Of a DNA stretch of 64,000 nucleotides, positions 1-8,087 are shown piece by piece. Position numbers and translations under genes: made by a program. A model generated the notes under the pieces. It did not search any database and was not told the DNA's origin. It was given only the letters and a program-made list of their open reading frames with translations. Numbering within the stretch: the first letter of the stretch is position 1; each line of letters begins with the position of its first letter. This stretch comes from Succinimonas sp045124755 (lineage in GTDB: Bacteria > Pseudomonadota > Gammaproteobacteria > Enterobacterales > Succinivibrionaceae), in assembly GCF_045124755.1 (NCBI RefSeq), contig NZ_JBGVMK010000129.1. One strand, given 5' to 3'.

Positions 1-1
1 T

Positions 2-280
2 CATCCGGAGCAGGCTGTCTACGGGAAGTGCCGTTTTTTCATATCGGAGGATAAGCCCAGAGCCGCAGAGCCGCCGGAATACACCCGGGGCTTTATCGCC
101 CGATCCTTCAAATATATGGCCAGACAGCACGGGCTTAAGTTTTCCAAAGGGGATCGGCAGTTTATTGAGATCTGGGACAAAAAATACCCGCCGGACGCCT
201 GGGAATGCCGAAGAAACCAGCTTATCAAACAGGTTCAGGGAAATGACAACCCCTTCGTAACCGCAAAATGCCGCGAGTGA
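2..280 (+). CDS. endA: Endonuclease I, C-terminal part (cut by window edge)
   Basis: The reading frame is open from base 2 and ends with TGA at 278-280, giving 92 residues of a C-terminus. It reads like the end of periplasmic deoxyribonuclease I: a PRAAEPPEYTRG segment, then an aromatic RSFKYMA helix, then WDKKYPPDAWECRR and VQGNDNPFV. These correspond to the EPP.xxRG, WDKxYPxxxWE and KVQGNxNPYV blocks of E. coli EndA. The family cleaves double-stranded DNA in the periplasm and is usually about 235 residues, so about 60 percent, including the active-site region and signal peptide, lies left of the window. It converges on the flagellar cluster. Assignment is by recalled family motifs. Confidence 0.88.
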   Translation, partial: HPEQAVYGKCRFFISEDKPRAAEPPEYTRGFIARSFKYMARQHGLKFSKGDRQFIEIWDKKYPPDAWECRRNQLIKQVQGNDNPFVTAKCRE

Positions 281-299
281 ATGAAGAGCCGCCAAACCT

Positions 300-352
300 T
301 GCGGATAAATGCCGCATGAATAAAGCGGGGAGGATTCCGTCCCCTGAAGCTC
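300..352 (-). terminator. Possible terminator after fliR
   Basis: Just past the fliR stop, the minus strand can form a GGGG/CCCC hairpin (bases about 323-340) followed by a weak T-rich stretch (CTTTATTC). It lies between convergent endA and fliR and could serve both. The weak T-run keeps confidence low. Confidence 0.35.
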
Positions 353-1147
353 TTAAAAAATGCCCGGACAGGAGGTGTTTATCAGGGAACAGGAGAGGTC
401 AAACACCCGGTTCATGGCCTCGTTCCAGTGCCGGAGAAAGCCGGTCAGCACCAGCCGGAGCACAATGAGACCGCAGAGCAGGGAAACCGCAAAGCCCAGG
501 CTGAAGATATTAAGCTGCGGAGCCGCTCTCGTCATCACGCCGAAGGTAAAGTTCACCAGGAGCATGGCGCAGATGGAGCTCAGAGACAGGGACAGCGCCA
601 ATGAAAACATCAGACTCCCGAAACGGGCGAATTCCATAAAGGGGATGCTGAAAAAGCCCGCAAAGCCCACCGGGAGGGTAACAAAGCTTTCCGCCAGAAG
701 CCGGAACAGCACCAGATGGCCGTTCACTGCAAAAAACAGAATGGTAGCCAGCACGGAAAAGAACTGCCCCACCACCGGGGTATTGGAACCGGACACCGGA
801 TCCACCAGGGAGGCAAAGCCCAGACCTGTCTGCATGGCCACCACCTGTCCGGCCACCACGAAGATCTGGGAAATAAACTGCGTGGCGTACCCCATCATAA
901 TGCCGATAATGATCTGATAGCCTGCCAGCAGAAAGAAGCCCGGACTCATGAGATCCGGGATATTTTGCATTTCCGGAACCATGGGATAGATAATGACGGT
1001 GAGCGCCAGGGAAAGTCCCAGCTTCACAATGGAGGGCACGCTCCGGGAGCCCAGAGCGAACATGGCCATGACGCAGGAGGAAACGCGCAGAAACGGCAAT
1101 ATCAGAGATGCCATAAAGGAGAGCAACATTTCCTCTGAAAATACCAT
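353..1147 (-). CDS. fliR: Flagellar export apparatus protein FliR
   Basis: The 264-residue product is a polytopic inner-membrane protein of the flagellar type III export gate. In the known FliPQR complex, FliR packs with FliP and FliQ to form the export channel. The sequence shows several hydrophobic segments, the family-like N-terminal LRVSSCVMAMFALGSRSVP stretch, and a central QTGLGFASLVDPVSG block that is highly characteristic of FliR. Length matches the family (about 260). The ATG at 1147 has an AAAGGG ribosome site 4-5 bases upstream. It follows fliQ closely and is the last gene of the fli cluster here. flhB, which often comes next, is not present in the window. Confidence 0.96.
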   Translation of the reverse strand: MVFSEEMLLSFMASLILPFLRVSSCVMAMFALGSRSVPSIVKLGLSLALTVIIYPMVPEMQNIPDLMSPGFFLLAGYQIIIGIMMGYATQFISQIFVVAGQVVAMQTGLGFASLVDPVSGSNTPVVGQFFSVLATILFFAVNGHLVLFRLLAESFVTLPVGFAGFFSIPFMEFARFGSLMFSLALSLSLSSICAMLLVNFTFGVMTRAAPQLNIFSLGFAVSLLCGLIVLRLVLTGFLRHWNEAMNRVFDLSCSLINTSCPGIF

Positions 1148-1193
1148 TTATCCCTTTTCCCCTGCCGCAGTCCCTAACCTTGTCCGCCCCGGT

Positions 1194-1463
1194 TCAGCCG
1201 ATAACCGAAGGGATAATGTCCACTAGATGCCGGAAAAAGCTCATCAGCTTTTCCAGGCCCCAGTGGGCTCCCAGAGCCAGGGCTACCACGGTTATCAGAA
1301 GACGGGGCAGAAAGCTCAGGGTCTGTTCATTGATGGAGGTCGCCGCCTGAAACACGGCCACCAGAAGTCCCACGGCCAGAGAGGGCAGGATGGAGGCCGC
1401 CACCAGCACCGTCACCACCCACAAAGCCTCTCTGACGATATCCACAAAGACCTCGGGATTCAC
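1194..1463 (-). CDS. fliQ: Flagellar export apparatus protein FliQ (GTG start)
   Basis: The product is 89 residues, the usual FliQ length, with two membrane-spanning hairpin helices (ALWVVTVLVAASILPSLAVG and LLITVVALALGAHWGL regions). It contains the family-typical AVFQAATSINEQTLSFLPR loop. I chose the GTG at 1463 because it starts the canonical NPEVFVDI sequence and has a GGGAGGAT ribosome site that overlaps the 3' end of fliP. The longer open frame upstream lies antisense-like over fliP in another frame and is not FliQ. One base separates the fliP stop from this start, so the two are probably translationally coupled. Confidence 0.95.
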   Translation of the reverse strand: MNPEVFVDIVREALWVVTVLVAASILPSLAVGLLVAVFQAATSINEQTLSFLPRLLITVVALALGAHWGLEKLMSFFRHLVDIIPSVIG

Positions 1464-1464
1464 G

Positions 1465-2220
1465 CTATCCTCCCAGACCGAAGCTGGACACCAGACTGCC
1501 CATGATGAGAGACCAGCCGTCCACCAGCACAAACAGCATGATCTTGAAGGGCAGCGACACAATCATGGGAGACAGCATCATCATGCCCATGGCCATGAGA
1601 ATGCTGGCCACCACGAGATCGATGACCAGAAAAGGCAGAAACAGCATAAAACCCATCTGAAAGGCCGTTTTAAGCTCGCTGACCATAAAGGCCGGGATCA
1701 GCACCTTCAGGGGCACCTGCTCCTTGGTCTCGTAAACCTCTCCGGCGAATTCGGCAAAGACCCCGATGTCATGAGGCCGGGTCTGGGAAAGCATGAAGTT
1801 CTTCATGGGGATCTTGGCGTTTTCCAAAGCCTGCGGGGCCGTGATTTCATCATTCATATACGGCTGCAAAGCTTTGTCGTTAATTTCGTCCAGCACCGGA
1901 CTCATAATGAAAAAGGACAGAAAAAGAGCAATGCCCACAATGATCTGGTTGGACGGAGTGGTCTGGAGTCCCAGAGCCTGCCGGAGAATGGCCAGCACCA
2001 CCACGATGCGGGTAAAGCTGGTCATCATGATCAGAATGGCCGGCAGAAAGGACAGAGCCGTCATCAGCAGGAGCACCTGCAAGGTCAGGGAATACTCCTG
2101 CGAACCGTCGGCATTGGTGGTCACCGTAACGGCATTAAGGGTCAGATCCCGGGCCAGCGCCGGTTCCGCCCCCCAGAGAAAAATCAGCGCCGCCAGCAGA
2201 ATACCAAGAATTTTTTTCAA
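1465..2220 (-). CDS. fliP: Flagellar export apparatus protein FliP (probable TTG start)
   Basis: FliP forms the core of the export gate. The sequence has an N-terminal signal peptide (hydrophobic ILGILLAALIFLW, then a cleavable ALA), then the periplasmic and membrane segments with family signatures: LLMTALSFLPAILIMMTSFTRIVVVL, LRQALGLQ.TPSNQI, FFIMSPVLDEI, and a C-terminal GWSLIMGSLVSSF. The start is uncertain. A strong AGGAGG sits 6 bases before TTG (2220) and 3 bases before an in-frame GTG (2223); another TTG at 2253 has no good ribosome site. I prefer 2220, giving 251 residues. The fliO gene that normally precedes fliP is not seen. Confidence 0.95.
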   Translation of the reverse strand: MKKILGILLAALIFLWGAEPALARDLTLNAVTVTTNADGSQEYSLTLQVLLLMTALSFLPAILIMMTSFTRIVVVLAILRQALGLQTTPSNQIIVGIALFLSFFIMSPVLDEINDKALQPYMNDEITAPQALENAKIPMKNFMLSQTRPHDIGVFAEFAGEVYETKEQVPLKVLIPAFMVSELKTAFQMGFMLFLPFLVIDLVVASILMAMGMMMLSPMIVSLPFKIMLFVLVDGWSLIMGSLVSSFGLGG

Positions 2221-2386
2221 CACATACCTCCTCTCCCGCAGGATAAGCGCCAAAGGGATCTTCGAAAAACGACTCTGCGCAATAGACGAACAGTCGAACA
2301 GAAGAACAGCCGAATAAACAATCCGGGCATCATGTCCGGAACCGGATTTCTCCGCCCGCAGATCCCGGGCCCCCGGCGCGTCTTTT

Positions 2387-2779
2387 CTACTTCAGCTTCT
2401 TAATGCGTTCAATCTGACTGATAACATCGGTGAGACGAATACCGAACTTGTCATTTACCACCACCACTTCCCCGTGGGCAATCAGGGTGCCGTTAACCAG
2501 CACGTCCAGGGGCTCGCCGGCCACCCGATCCAGCTCCACCACGGAGCCCTGATTCAGCTGCAGCAGGTTGCGGATGGTAATCTGGGAACGGCCGACCTCC
2601 ATGGTAATGGTCACCGGAATATCCATAATGGCATCAAGCTTGGCCTGTTCCTCGGGGGTGACGGGCTTTTTTTCAGACTGGGAAAAGTCTTCGAATTCCG
2701 CCTTCTTAGGCTCATCGGAAAGCTCCACGCCTTTCTGCTCCTTCAAGGCCTCTGCCCATACATCATCAATATCTGACAT
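2387..2779 (-). CDS. fliN: Flagellar motor switch protein FliN
   Basis: FliN is a component of the cytoplasmic C-ring that, with FliM and FliG, sets torque and rotation direction and helps dock the export ATPase. The C-terminal SpoA (CheC-like) domain is plain from about residue 50 on: IPVTITMEVGRSQITI, LLQLNQGSVVELDR, PLDVLVNGTLIAHGEVVVV and FGIRLTDVI. The first 45 residues are acidic and variable, as usual. I choose the ATG at 2779 (130 residues) because GGAG lies 6 bases upstream. An in-frame ATG at 2791 would add four residues (MERK) but lacks a clear ribosome site. Downstream, 166 bases separate it from the preferred fliP start. Confidence 0.95.
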   Translation of the reverse strand: MSDIDDVWAEALKEQKGVELSDEPKKAEFEDFSQSEKKPVTPEEQAKLDAIMDIPVTITMEVGRSQITIRNLLQLNQGSVVELDRVAGEPLDVLVNGTLIAHGEVVVVNDKFGIRLTDVISQIERIKKLK

Positions 2780-2826
2780 TTTGCGCTCCATGTAATTGTT
2801 CCGGAACCGAAGGCTGATTTTCTGAC

Positions 2827-3891
2827 TCAGGCTTCAGTTTCCTGCTGTTCTTCGGATTCCTCATCCGCGGCTCCCCGGTGCCGCCGGAGCACCAGAGCCA
2901 GCTCGTTCTTCATAAACTCCGGACGCTTGATCTGCTCGGTTATCTTAATGGCCAGCTTTTCATCAGTGCGGCCCAGCTTGGCATGATAGGTGGGCAAATC
3001 CTCCACAAAAACCAGAGTATGATCCGGCAGCTTCACCGGAATGATCGTGCCCGGCTTAAAGTTTTCAATATCCCGGAGGGTAAGCTGAAATTCCATAAGC
3101 TGCACCTTAAGGCCCACCTTAACTCCCATGACCTCTTCCCGGAGAGCCTTGCTCCAGCGAATGTCGGTGTCTCCCTTGTCCGACTGCACGCCGGCATCCA
3201 GAAGCTCGCGGATCGGCTCCACCATGGAATAAGGCATGGCAATATGAAAATCTCCCCCGCCGCCGTCCAGCTCGATATGGAAGGAATTGATGACAATAAC
3301 CTCGGTGGGGCTGACGATGTTGGCCATGGCCGGGTTTACTTCGCTGTCCAGGTATTCGAATTCCACATCCATAACCGGAGACCAGGCTTCCCGGTAATCC
3401 TCAAAGATTATCTTCATGAGCATCTGGATAATGCGTCTCTCGGTGGGGGTGAATTCGCGGCCCTCGATTTTGGCGCGGTACCGGCCGTCGCCGCCGAAGA
3501 AATTCTCCACCATGATAAAGACCAGCCGAGCCTCCATGGTGATCAGCCCCGTGCCCTTAAGAGGCCGGAAACGCACCATATTCAGACTGGTGGGAACGAA
3601 CAGGGTATGCACATATTCGCCGAATTTAATCATCTGAACGCCGTTTATGGAAACCTCGGCGGTGCGGCGCATCATATTGAAGAGGGAAATACGAAGATGT
3701 CTGGCAAAACGTTCGTTCACCAGCTCCAGAGTGGGCATGCGCCCGCGGACTATGCGATCCTGAGCGGCAAAATCATATCTGGCAAAACCGCCGTCGCTGC
3801 CGCTGTCGTCCTGTTCCGGTTCCTCCTGCGGCACGTCGTCAACGCCATGGAGGAGCGCGTCAATTTCATCCTGACTTAAAATATCAGACAC
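2827..3891 (-). CDS. fliM: Flagellar motor switch protein FliM (GTG start)
   Basis: FliM binds CheY-P and forms the wall of the C-ring. The N-terminus SDILSQDEIDALL is the conserved CheY-binding EIDALL segment. The middle domain carries GRMPTLELVNERFARHLRISLFN and the C-terminal SpoA domain contains LRDIENFKPGTIIPVKLPD. The product is 354 residues, slightly longer than E. coli FliM (334), with an acidic linker after the N-terminal peptide (EEPEQDDSGSDGG) and an acidic tail. The GTG at 3891 is chosen because it begins the conserved N-terminal peptide exactly. It sits between fliL and fliN with short gaps, as one operon. Confidence 0.96.
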   Translation of the reverse strand: MSDILSQDEIDALLHGVDDVPQEEPEQDDSGSDGGFARYDFAAQDRIVRGRMPTLELVNERFARHLRISLFNMMRRTAEVSINGVQMIKFGEYVHTLFVPTSLNMVRFRPLKGTGLITMEARLVFIMVENFFGGDGRYRAKIEGREFTPTERRIIQMLMKIIFEDYREAWSPVMDVEFEYLDSEVNPAMANIVSPTEVIVINSFHIELDGGGGDFHIAMPYSMVEPIRELLDAGVQSDKGDTDIRWSKALREEVMGVKVGLKVQLMEFQLTLRDIENFKPGTIIPVKLPDHTLVFVEDLPTYHAKLGRTDEKLAIKITEQIKRPEFMKNELALVLRRHRGAADEESEEQQETEA

Positions 3892-3909
3892 TTTGTCAGC
3901 CCTGCCCTG

Positions 3910-4437
3910 TTACTGCATTACAAAATCGGTAAAAAGAACCTTTTCCACCACCGGCTTCCCGGTTTCCTTCAGCATAGCCTCCTGAACCTCCTTAAGGCAG
4001 GCAGCCTTAACCTCCCGGCGGCCCTCTATCATGTTGTAGATGTCCGGCTGGTTCTGGTACTTGTACAGCACCTCGCTGATGGCATTCTTTATCAGAGGTT
4101 CATGCAGCGTGGCCAAGTCCAGATTATCCTGGGAGTTCACGGTGATCTGCATTTTTACCTGCATCATGCGGTGTCTGGGCTTGGTGGGGATCTGGATGAC
4201 AAACGGCTTTTTGATGTTGAGATAAAGGATCTCGGGAATGCCGGGAGCAGGAGCGCCCGGAAGCTGAACCTGCGGCTCCTCGGCGGATCCGGAGTCGCCG
4301 CCGGAAAGAGCCACGGCAGCCCCGCCGCCGCCCAGAAGGAGCACTGCGGCCGCGATGATGATAATAAGCAGCTTTTTCTTTTTTCCGCCGTCATCTCCCC
4401 CGAGGTTAAGCTGCTGTTCCTGATTTCCGTCCGTCAT
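3910..4437 (-). CDS. fliL: Flagellar basal body-associated protein FliL
   Basis: The product is 175 residues with a short hydrophilic N-terminus, a KKKK patch, one membrane helix (about residues 24-46), a low-complexity Ser/Gly/Pro linker, and a periplasmic stomatin-like FliL domain. In that domain, ILYLNIKKPFVIQIP and the conserved end KVLFTDFVMQ are visible. FliL associates with the stators and basal body and supports motor torque. It is the first gene of fliL-M-N-P-Q-R. The ATG at 4437 begins the only sensible frame. A candidate TTGACA/TTATTT promoter lies about 50-75 bases upstream. Confidence 0.93.
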   Translation of the reverse strand: MTDGNQEQQLNLGGDDGGKKKKLLIIIIAAAVLLLGGGGAAVALSGGDSGSAEEPQVQLPGAPAPGIPEILYLNIKKPFVIQIPTKPRHRMMQVKMQITVNSQDNLDLATLHEPLIKNAISEVLYKYQNQPDIYNMIEGRREVKAACLKEVQEAMLKETGKPVVEKVLFTDFVMQ

Positions 4438-4484
4438 AATTCCGTCCCGTTATCGCGCTGATTCCGCCCCTGATATGTTCCTGA

Positions 4485-4513
4485 AAATAATCCTGACATG
4501 CTTTTGCTGTCAA
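4485..4513 (-). promoter_or_regulatory. Candidate sigma-70-type promoter for fliL operon
   Basis: On the minus strand, TTGACA (4508-4513), a 17-base spacer and TTATTT (4485-4490) lie about 50 bases before the fliL start. No GG-N10-GC sigma-54 element or convincing sigma-28 element was found in this gap. The -10 box is a poor match, so this is tentative. The rest of the 312-base gap (4438-4749) holds only this candidate and the fliK terminators. Confidence 0.4.
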
Positions 4514-4710
4514 AGTCACCCCGGTTCCGGGCTTTGCCCCTCATATTCTATCTTTAAACCGGAGAGCAAAGGCAGATCAAAGCCGGAATTGTAGCAAATT
4601 TTGCGAATTTCCCGCCATCTCGGAGATCCGGACACTCTCCCCGCCGGAAAATGCCCCGGAGATCCCGGGGAAAAGTCCCTCAGGAACAAGGAACAGGAAG
4701 CGAAGAATAA

Positions 4711-4736
4711 GCCCCGAAGGGATCTGCCTCCGGGGC
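4711..4736 (-). terminator. Terminator downstream of fliK
   Basis: A hairpin with arms GCCCCGaAGG / CCTcCGGGGC (one mismatch) sits just after the fliK stop. On the minus strand it is followed by TTATTCTTC. A second GC hairpin (CCCCGG/CCGGGG, 4654-4670) followed by ATTTTCC lies 40 bases further on. Together they suggest fliK transcription ends before fliL. Confidence 0.6.
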
Positions 4737-4749
4737 CGGCGGCCGCCTG

Positions 4750-7700
4750 TTACCAGAATTTCCTGATGCCGGATGCTCCCGAAAGAGTATTCAGGGCTCC
4801 CTTAAGGCTGTCCTGCCACTCGGCATGTCTGCCGGATCTGGCCAGACGTCTCAGGGAATTCTCCCATTCCCGTTCCGCTCTTTCCCGGCCCCGGGATTCC
4901 CCGCCGCTTTCCTGATCCACGGTATGTCCCTCAAGGCTGATGCCGGCCTCGGCCAGACTGTCTCTGAGCCGATCCATGCTCTGAGAAAGAACCTCCCGGG
5001 CCTCGGAGCTCTGTACCGCAAAATGCACCCGGGCTTTGCCGGAATCCCCCATTTCCACTTCGATCTTAAGGTGTCCCAGCCTTTCCGGAGTCAGAGCGAT
5101 TTCCACCTTCCGGAGGTTGCGGGCGGCCATACGGAGCACCTGATCCCGGAGCCTCTCGGCATTCTCCCTGGGCTGTCCCTCAAAAAGCCGCACGGCTCCG
5201 GTCAGGACGGCGCTGTCAGCTTCCTGAGCGCTTCCGCCGGTTCCGAAAAGCCCTTTCCCGAAAATGCTGCCGAAGCTCCCGGTTCCGGCGGCGGGTGCGC
5301 TGCCGCGGTGATTCCCGCCTGGAATAAGTCCCTCGCGAGATCCGGAGGAACGCTGATCCTCTGCAAAGCTCCCGCTCTCTCCGGCCTCATCTCCCCCGGT
5401 CTCAGCGCCGGCAGAAATCATGGCGCTGCTGTCCGGCAGAGTCTCTCCGGCGGCATCCTCCTGAAGACCGCTGTCAGGAAGCGCTGTCAAAGCTACCGAC
5501 TCCCCGAAGAAGACCGGAGCGGCGCTCACAATGCCGGTGCTGACACTCTTCTGAGCCATAAGGAGATTCAGGGCATCCAGAGCGGCGCCGTTTTCCCGGA
5601 CACCTGCTGCCTCAAGTCCCAGGCCGGCGGCGCGGATTGCGGGAGCATGAGCCTCGCGTACCGTCATGCTTTTAAGACCGGTTATTTTGCTGAGAGATCT
5701 GAGATCCGGAACGCTTTCAGAGGATTCCCTGGCATTATCCGGCATTTTGGCGGCAAGCTTGCCGGAAGGTTCTTCCCGTTTAACAGCTTCCCGGCCGGCA
5801 AACTGATTCCCTGCGGCGCTTTCAGAAGCGGGGGCAGCCCTGTCCCCTGAAGGCTGTTCCGGGGCCGGAGCCCGCTGAGATGAAAACATGCGCTCCTGAG
5901 AAGCGGCAGCGTTTTCTGAAACCGGAGCTTCGTCTCCCCGGGAAGGAGCAGCATCTGATACCAGAGGGTTCCCGGAAGCCGCCGTCTTAAGATACGGGGC
6001 TTCAGGAGCGGAATCAGGGCTGCTTTCGGGATTCGCAAAGTCCGGCGCCTCCTTTGCCGGAGAAACGGCTCCCGGAGAGGCAGCAGCGGACACATAATTC
6101 TCCCCGAGGTCTTCGCGGATGGTCATAAAAACCGGTTCTGCCGGCGCTGCGGCTCCGGCCTTCGGCTGCAAACCGGTCATGACCGCCTCAGGATGGCTCT
6201 TTTCCGGGGACACAGCCGCAGCATTCTCATGGGAATTCTTCGGAATTGCCCGGGCGGGAGCGGCAGCAACAGCCGGATCTGAGACGGCTGCCTGAGAAAC
6301 CATTGCGGATACTTCAAAAGGCTCTGCCAGCTTAAGCTCGGGGGAAAGCCCCGGAACCGGCTCTTTACCATAGACATCTGCGGAAGCAAGGGTTTCCGGC
6401 TTTGCCGCTGTCATGCCGGCAGCGTTCTCAGGAACGGCGCTTTCCTTTGCTGATACCGGAATCATATCATCTCCCGGGACATAAACCATCTCCGGCGCGC
6501 TGCTTTTCCAGTCAGCGGCATTTATCACTGCATGTCCCGCAGCATTTCCAGCGGCAACACGGGGCTGTACCCGGTAATCAGGAGCCATTTCTGCTGTCTT
6601 TTCATCAGTCTTTATTTCCGGATGCTCTGCGGCTCTGGCCTTGAAGGTTACCGTGGCGCTTTCGCCGGCATCCCTGACAGCGCTTCCGGAAACATTATCC
6701 CGGGACAGCGCACCGGCAGCCGGCAGATCTTTATCCTCCGGCATGAGGTCAGGGATGACCCGGTAACTATGAGCTTCCGCGGAAGTATCCCGAATCAGAG
6801 CTTCAGAAGCCGCAGGGATTAAAGTTTCAGCGGCATTCCAATTCAAGGCTGCAGATGCAGCTACTAATGTAAAAGGCATCTCCTCCGGAAGCTCCGGGGT
6901 AAGTCCGGGGGCGGCGGCGGTGATAGCGGCTTCCCTGAGCAGCACGGGGACAGCTCCCGTATCAGCAGAAATATCCGGCGCATAATAACCGGTAACAGCG
7001 GCGGAATCAGCGGCAGAAGCTGCTGCTGCGGAATCGTCATTATCAGCATGAGATGACATCAGAACCGGATGAGAGGCGGCGGAAACGGAGCTCTCCCCCG
7101 CCGGTGCGGTATTTCCCTGATTAAGAACGCTGATGAGATCCGAACTTAAAGCAGCTCCGGAAAGCGTCTCGTTTAAAGCGGTAAGAGCGGCGGAAAAAGC
7201 GGCAGGAAGATCCCGGTTCCCGCTATCCGGCAAAGCGGCGTACCTCCGGAGATCCTCAGAGGAGATCTCCTCCCCGACCCGGGACAGGGGATCATAAAGC
7301 TCATAATCAGCGCTGGTAAGCTCTTCATTATAGAGCTTCTGGCTTAAATCATCATTGTCAGCGGCAAGGTCGTAGAAATCAGCCTCCTCGAAAGATTCCT
7401 CCCCGGATGCGGCAGTCTCATTTGCTTTATCTTCCTTAGTTACCTCGTTGCCATTAAGAGGCTTCAGATCGGTGGCAATCCGGGAAGCGGCAGTCTCATT
7501 TGCTTTATCTTCCTTAGTTACCTCATTGCCATTAAGAGGCTTCAGATCGGCGGCAACCCGGGAAGCGGCAGTCTCATTTGCTTTATCTTCCTTAGTTACC
7601 TCATTGCCATTAAGAGGCTTCAGATCGGCGGCAATCCGGGAAGCGGCAGTATCCTGAGTCTCCGGCAAAAAACTGCCGGCCGGTTCTGCAGTGATTTCCG

Positions 7701-7854
7701 GCATCCGGGTCTCGCTGTCTCCTTCATTCAGAAGACTCTTAAAGGAAATGCCGTGAGAAGTGTCGCTCCCGGAAATACCGGAGGCTCCGGCAAGCGGAGT
7801 TCCCAGAGTTAACAGGGATGAAGCACTGGAAAAATCTGCCATAACAGGTAACAT
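4750..7854 (-). CDS. fliK: Flagellar hook-length control protein FliK (very long)
   Basis: The product is 1034 residues, more than twice the E. coli FliK (375), and is assigned by its C-terminal Flg_hook domain (about residues 900-990). Readable blocks there are RDQVLRMAARNLRKVEIALT, PERLGHLKIEVEMGDSGKA and VHFAVQSSEAREVLSQSMD. FliK is a secreted molecular ruler that switches export specificity when the hook is complete. The long middle is Ala/Pro/Ser/Glu-rich and low in complexity. Near the N-terminus are three tandem 26-residue repeats, followed by an EEADFYDLAADNDDLSQKLY motif that recurs in four nearby small genes. The ATG at 7854 follows AAGGAA by 7 bases. The gene has its own sigma-54 promoter and terminator. 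Confidence 0.92.
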   Translation of the reverse strand: MLPVMADFSSASSLLTLGTPLAGASGISGSDTSHGISFKSLLNEGDSETRMPEITAEPAGSFLPETQDTAASRIAADLKPLNGNEVTKEDKANETAASRVAADLKPLNGNEVTKEDKANETAASRIATDLKPLNGNEVTKEDKANETAASGEESFEEADFYDLAADNDDLSQKLYNEELTSADYELYDPLSRVGEEISSEDLRRYAALPDSGNRDLPAAFSAALTALNETLSGAALSSDLISVLNQGNTAPAGESSVSAASHPVLMSSHADNDDSAAAASAADSAAVTGYYAPDISADTGAVPVLLREAAITAAAPGLTPELPEEMPFTLVAASAALNWNAAETLIPAASEALIRDTSAEAHSYRVIPDLMPEDKDLPAAGALSRDNVSGSAVRDAGESATVTFKARAAEHPEIKTDEKTAEMAPDYRVQPRVAAGNAAGHAVINAADWKSSAPEMVYVPGDDMIPVSAKESAVPENAAGMTAAKPETLASADVYGKEPVPGLSPELKLAEPFEVSAMVSQAAVSDPAVAAAPARAIPKNSHENAAAVSPEKSHPEAVMTGLQPKAGAAAPAEPVFMTIREDLGENYVSAAASPGAVSPAKEAPDFANPESSPDSAPEAPYLKTAASGNPLVSDAAPSRGDEAPVSENAAASQERMFSSQRAPAPEQPSGDRAAPASESAAGNQFAGREAVKREEPSGKLAAKMPDNARESSESVPDLRSLSKITGLKSMTVREAHAPAIRAAGLGLEAAGVRENGAALDALNLLMAQKSVSTGIVSAAPVFFGESVALTALPDSGLQEDAAGETLPDSSAMISAGAETGGDEAGESGSFAEDQRSSGSREGLIPGGNHRGSAPAAGTGSFGSIFGKGLFGTGGSAQEADSAVLTGAVRLFEGQPRENAERLRDQVLRMAARNLRKVEIALTPERLGHLKIEVEMGDSGKARVHFAVQSSEAREVLSQSMDRLRDSLAEAGISLEGHTVDQESGGESRGRERAEREWENSLRRLARSGRHAEWQDSLKGALNTLSGASGIRKFW
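7409..7642 (-). repeat. Three 78-bp tandem repeats inside fliK
   Basis: Three consecutive near-identical 78-base units start at 7409, 7487 and 7565, with the beginning of a fourth at 7643. Each encodes 26 residues of the form AASRIAADLKPLNGNE plus VTKEDKANET. Only a handful of substitutions separate the copies, which suggests recent expansion or copy-number variation by slippage or recombination. The frame is preserved, so copy number changes the ruler length by 26 residues per unit. Confidence 0.95.
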
Positions 7855-7867
7855 TGCCGTTTCCTTA

Positions 7868-7883
7868 AGTCAATATCATGACT
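7868..7883 (-). promoter_or_regulatory. Leader palindrome upstream of fliK
   Basis: Arms AGTCA and TGACT separated by six bases lie immediately before the TTAAGGAA ribosome-site region of fliK. The same arrangement precedes the four small FliK-motif genes. It lies inside the predicted transcript, between the sigma-54 promoter and the start codon. Confidence 0.6.
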
Positions 7884-7909
7884 GCTTGCTGAAATACAGC
7901 ACATTTGAT

Positions 7910-7924
7910 GCAATTAACCTGCCA
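7910..7924 (-). promoter_or_regulatory. Sigma-54 promoter of fliK
   Basis: The minus strand reads TGGCAGGTTAATTGC, with GG and GC exactly ten bases apart. It matches the sigma-54 consensus (TGGCAC-N5-TTGC) at all but one position. The expected start site gives a leader of about 45 bases before the fliK ATG. Sigma-54 control of mid-class flagellar genes is established in polar flagellates. Confidence 0.85.
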
Positions 7925-8001
7925 GAAGATAACTTTCTTAAAAAGAATTAAATAAGAGAAGCCGAATACTTGGCAGAGGTCACTTTTGAGCCGAAAAAAT
8001 G

Positions 8002-8039
8002 CAGAACCCCGGCCCCGCATAGAGGGAACCGCGGTTCTG
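8002..8039 (-). terminator. Terminator of the 104-residue FliK-like gene
   Basis: Perfect outer arms CAGAACC/GGTTCTG, with additional inner CGG/CCG pairing, are followed on the minus strand by CATTTTTTCGG. It lies about 50 bases after the stop of the gene at 8088-8402 and just before the fliK promoter, so the two genes are separate transcription units. Confidence 0.85.
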
Positions 8040-8087
8040 AGCGTGAGAGAAGGAAAGATCTGCGTCGGAAAAAAGCCGTCCTGAAAA

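Noticed and set aside
2224..2386. A very short fliO
   Set aside because: No frame with a membrane helix and ribosome site fits in the gap.
1390..2403. 337-codon plus-strand frame across fliP
   Set aside because: Antisense to a clear FliP gene, His/Gln-rich composition from reversed codons, no ribosome site.
4825..5850. 341-codon plus-strand frame within fliK
   Set aside because: Shadow of the Ala/Pro-rich FliK coding strand; no homology or start signal.
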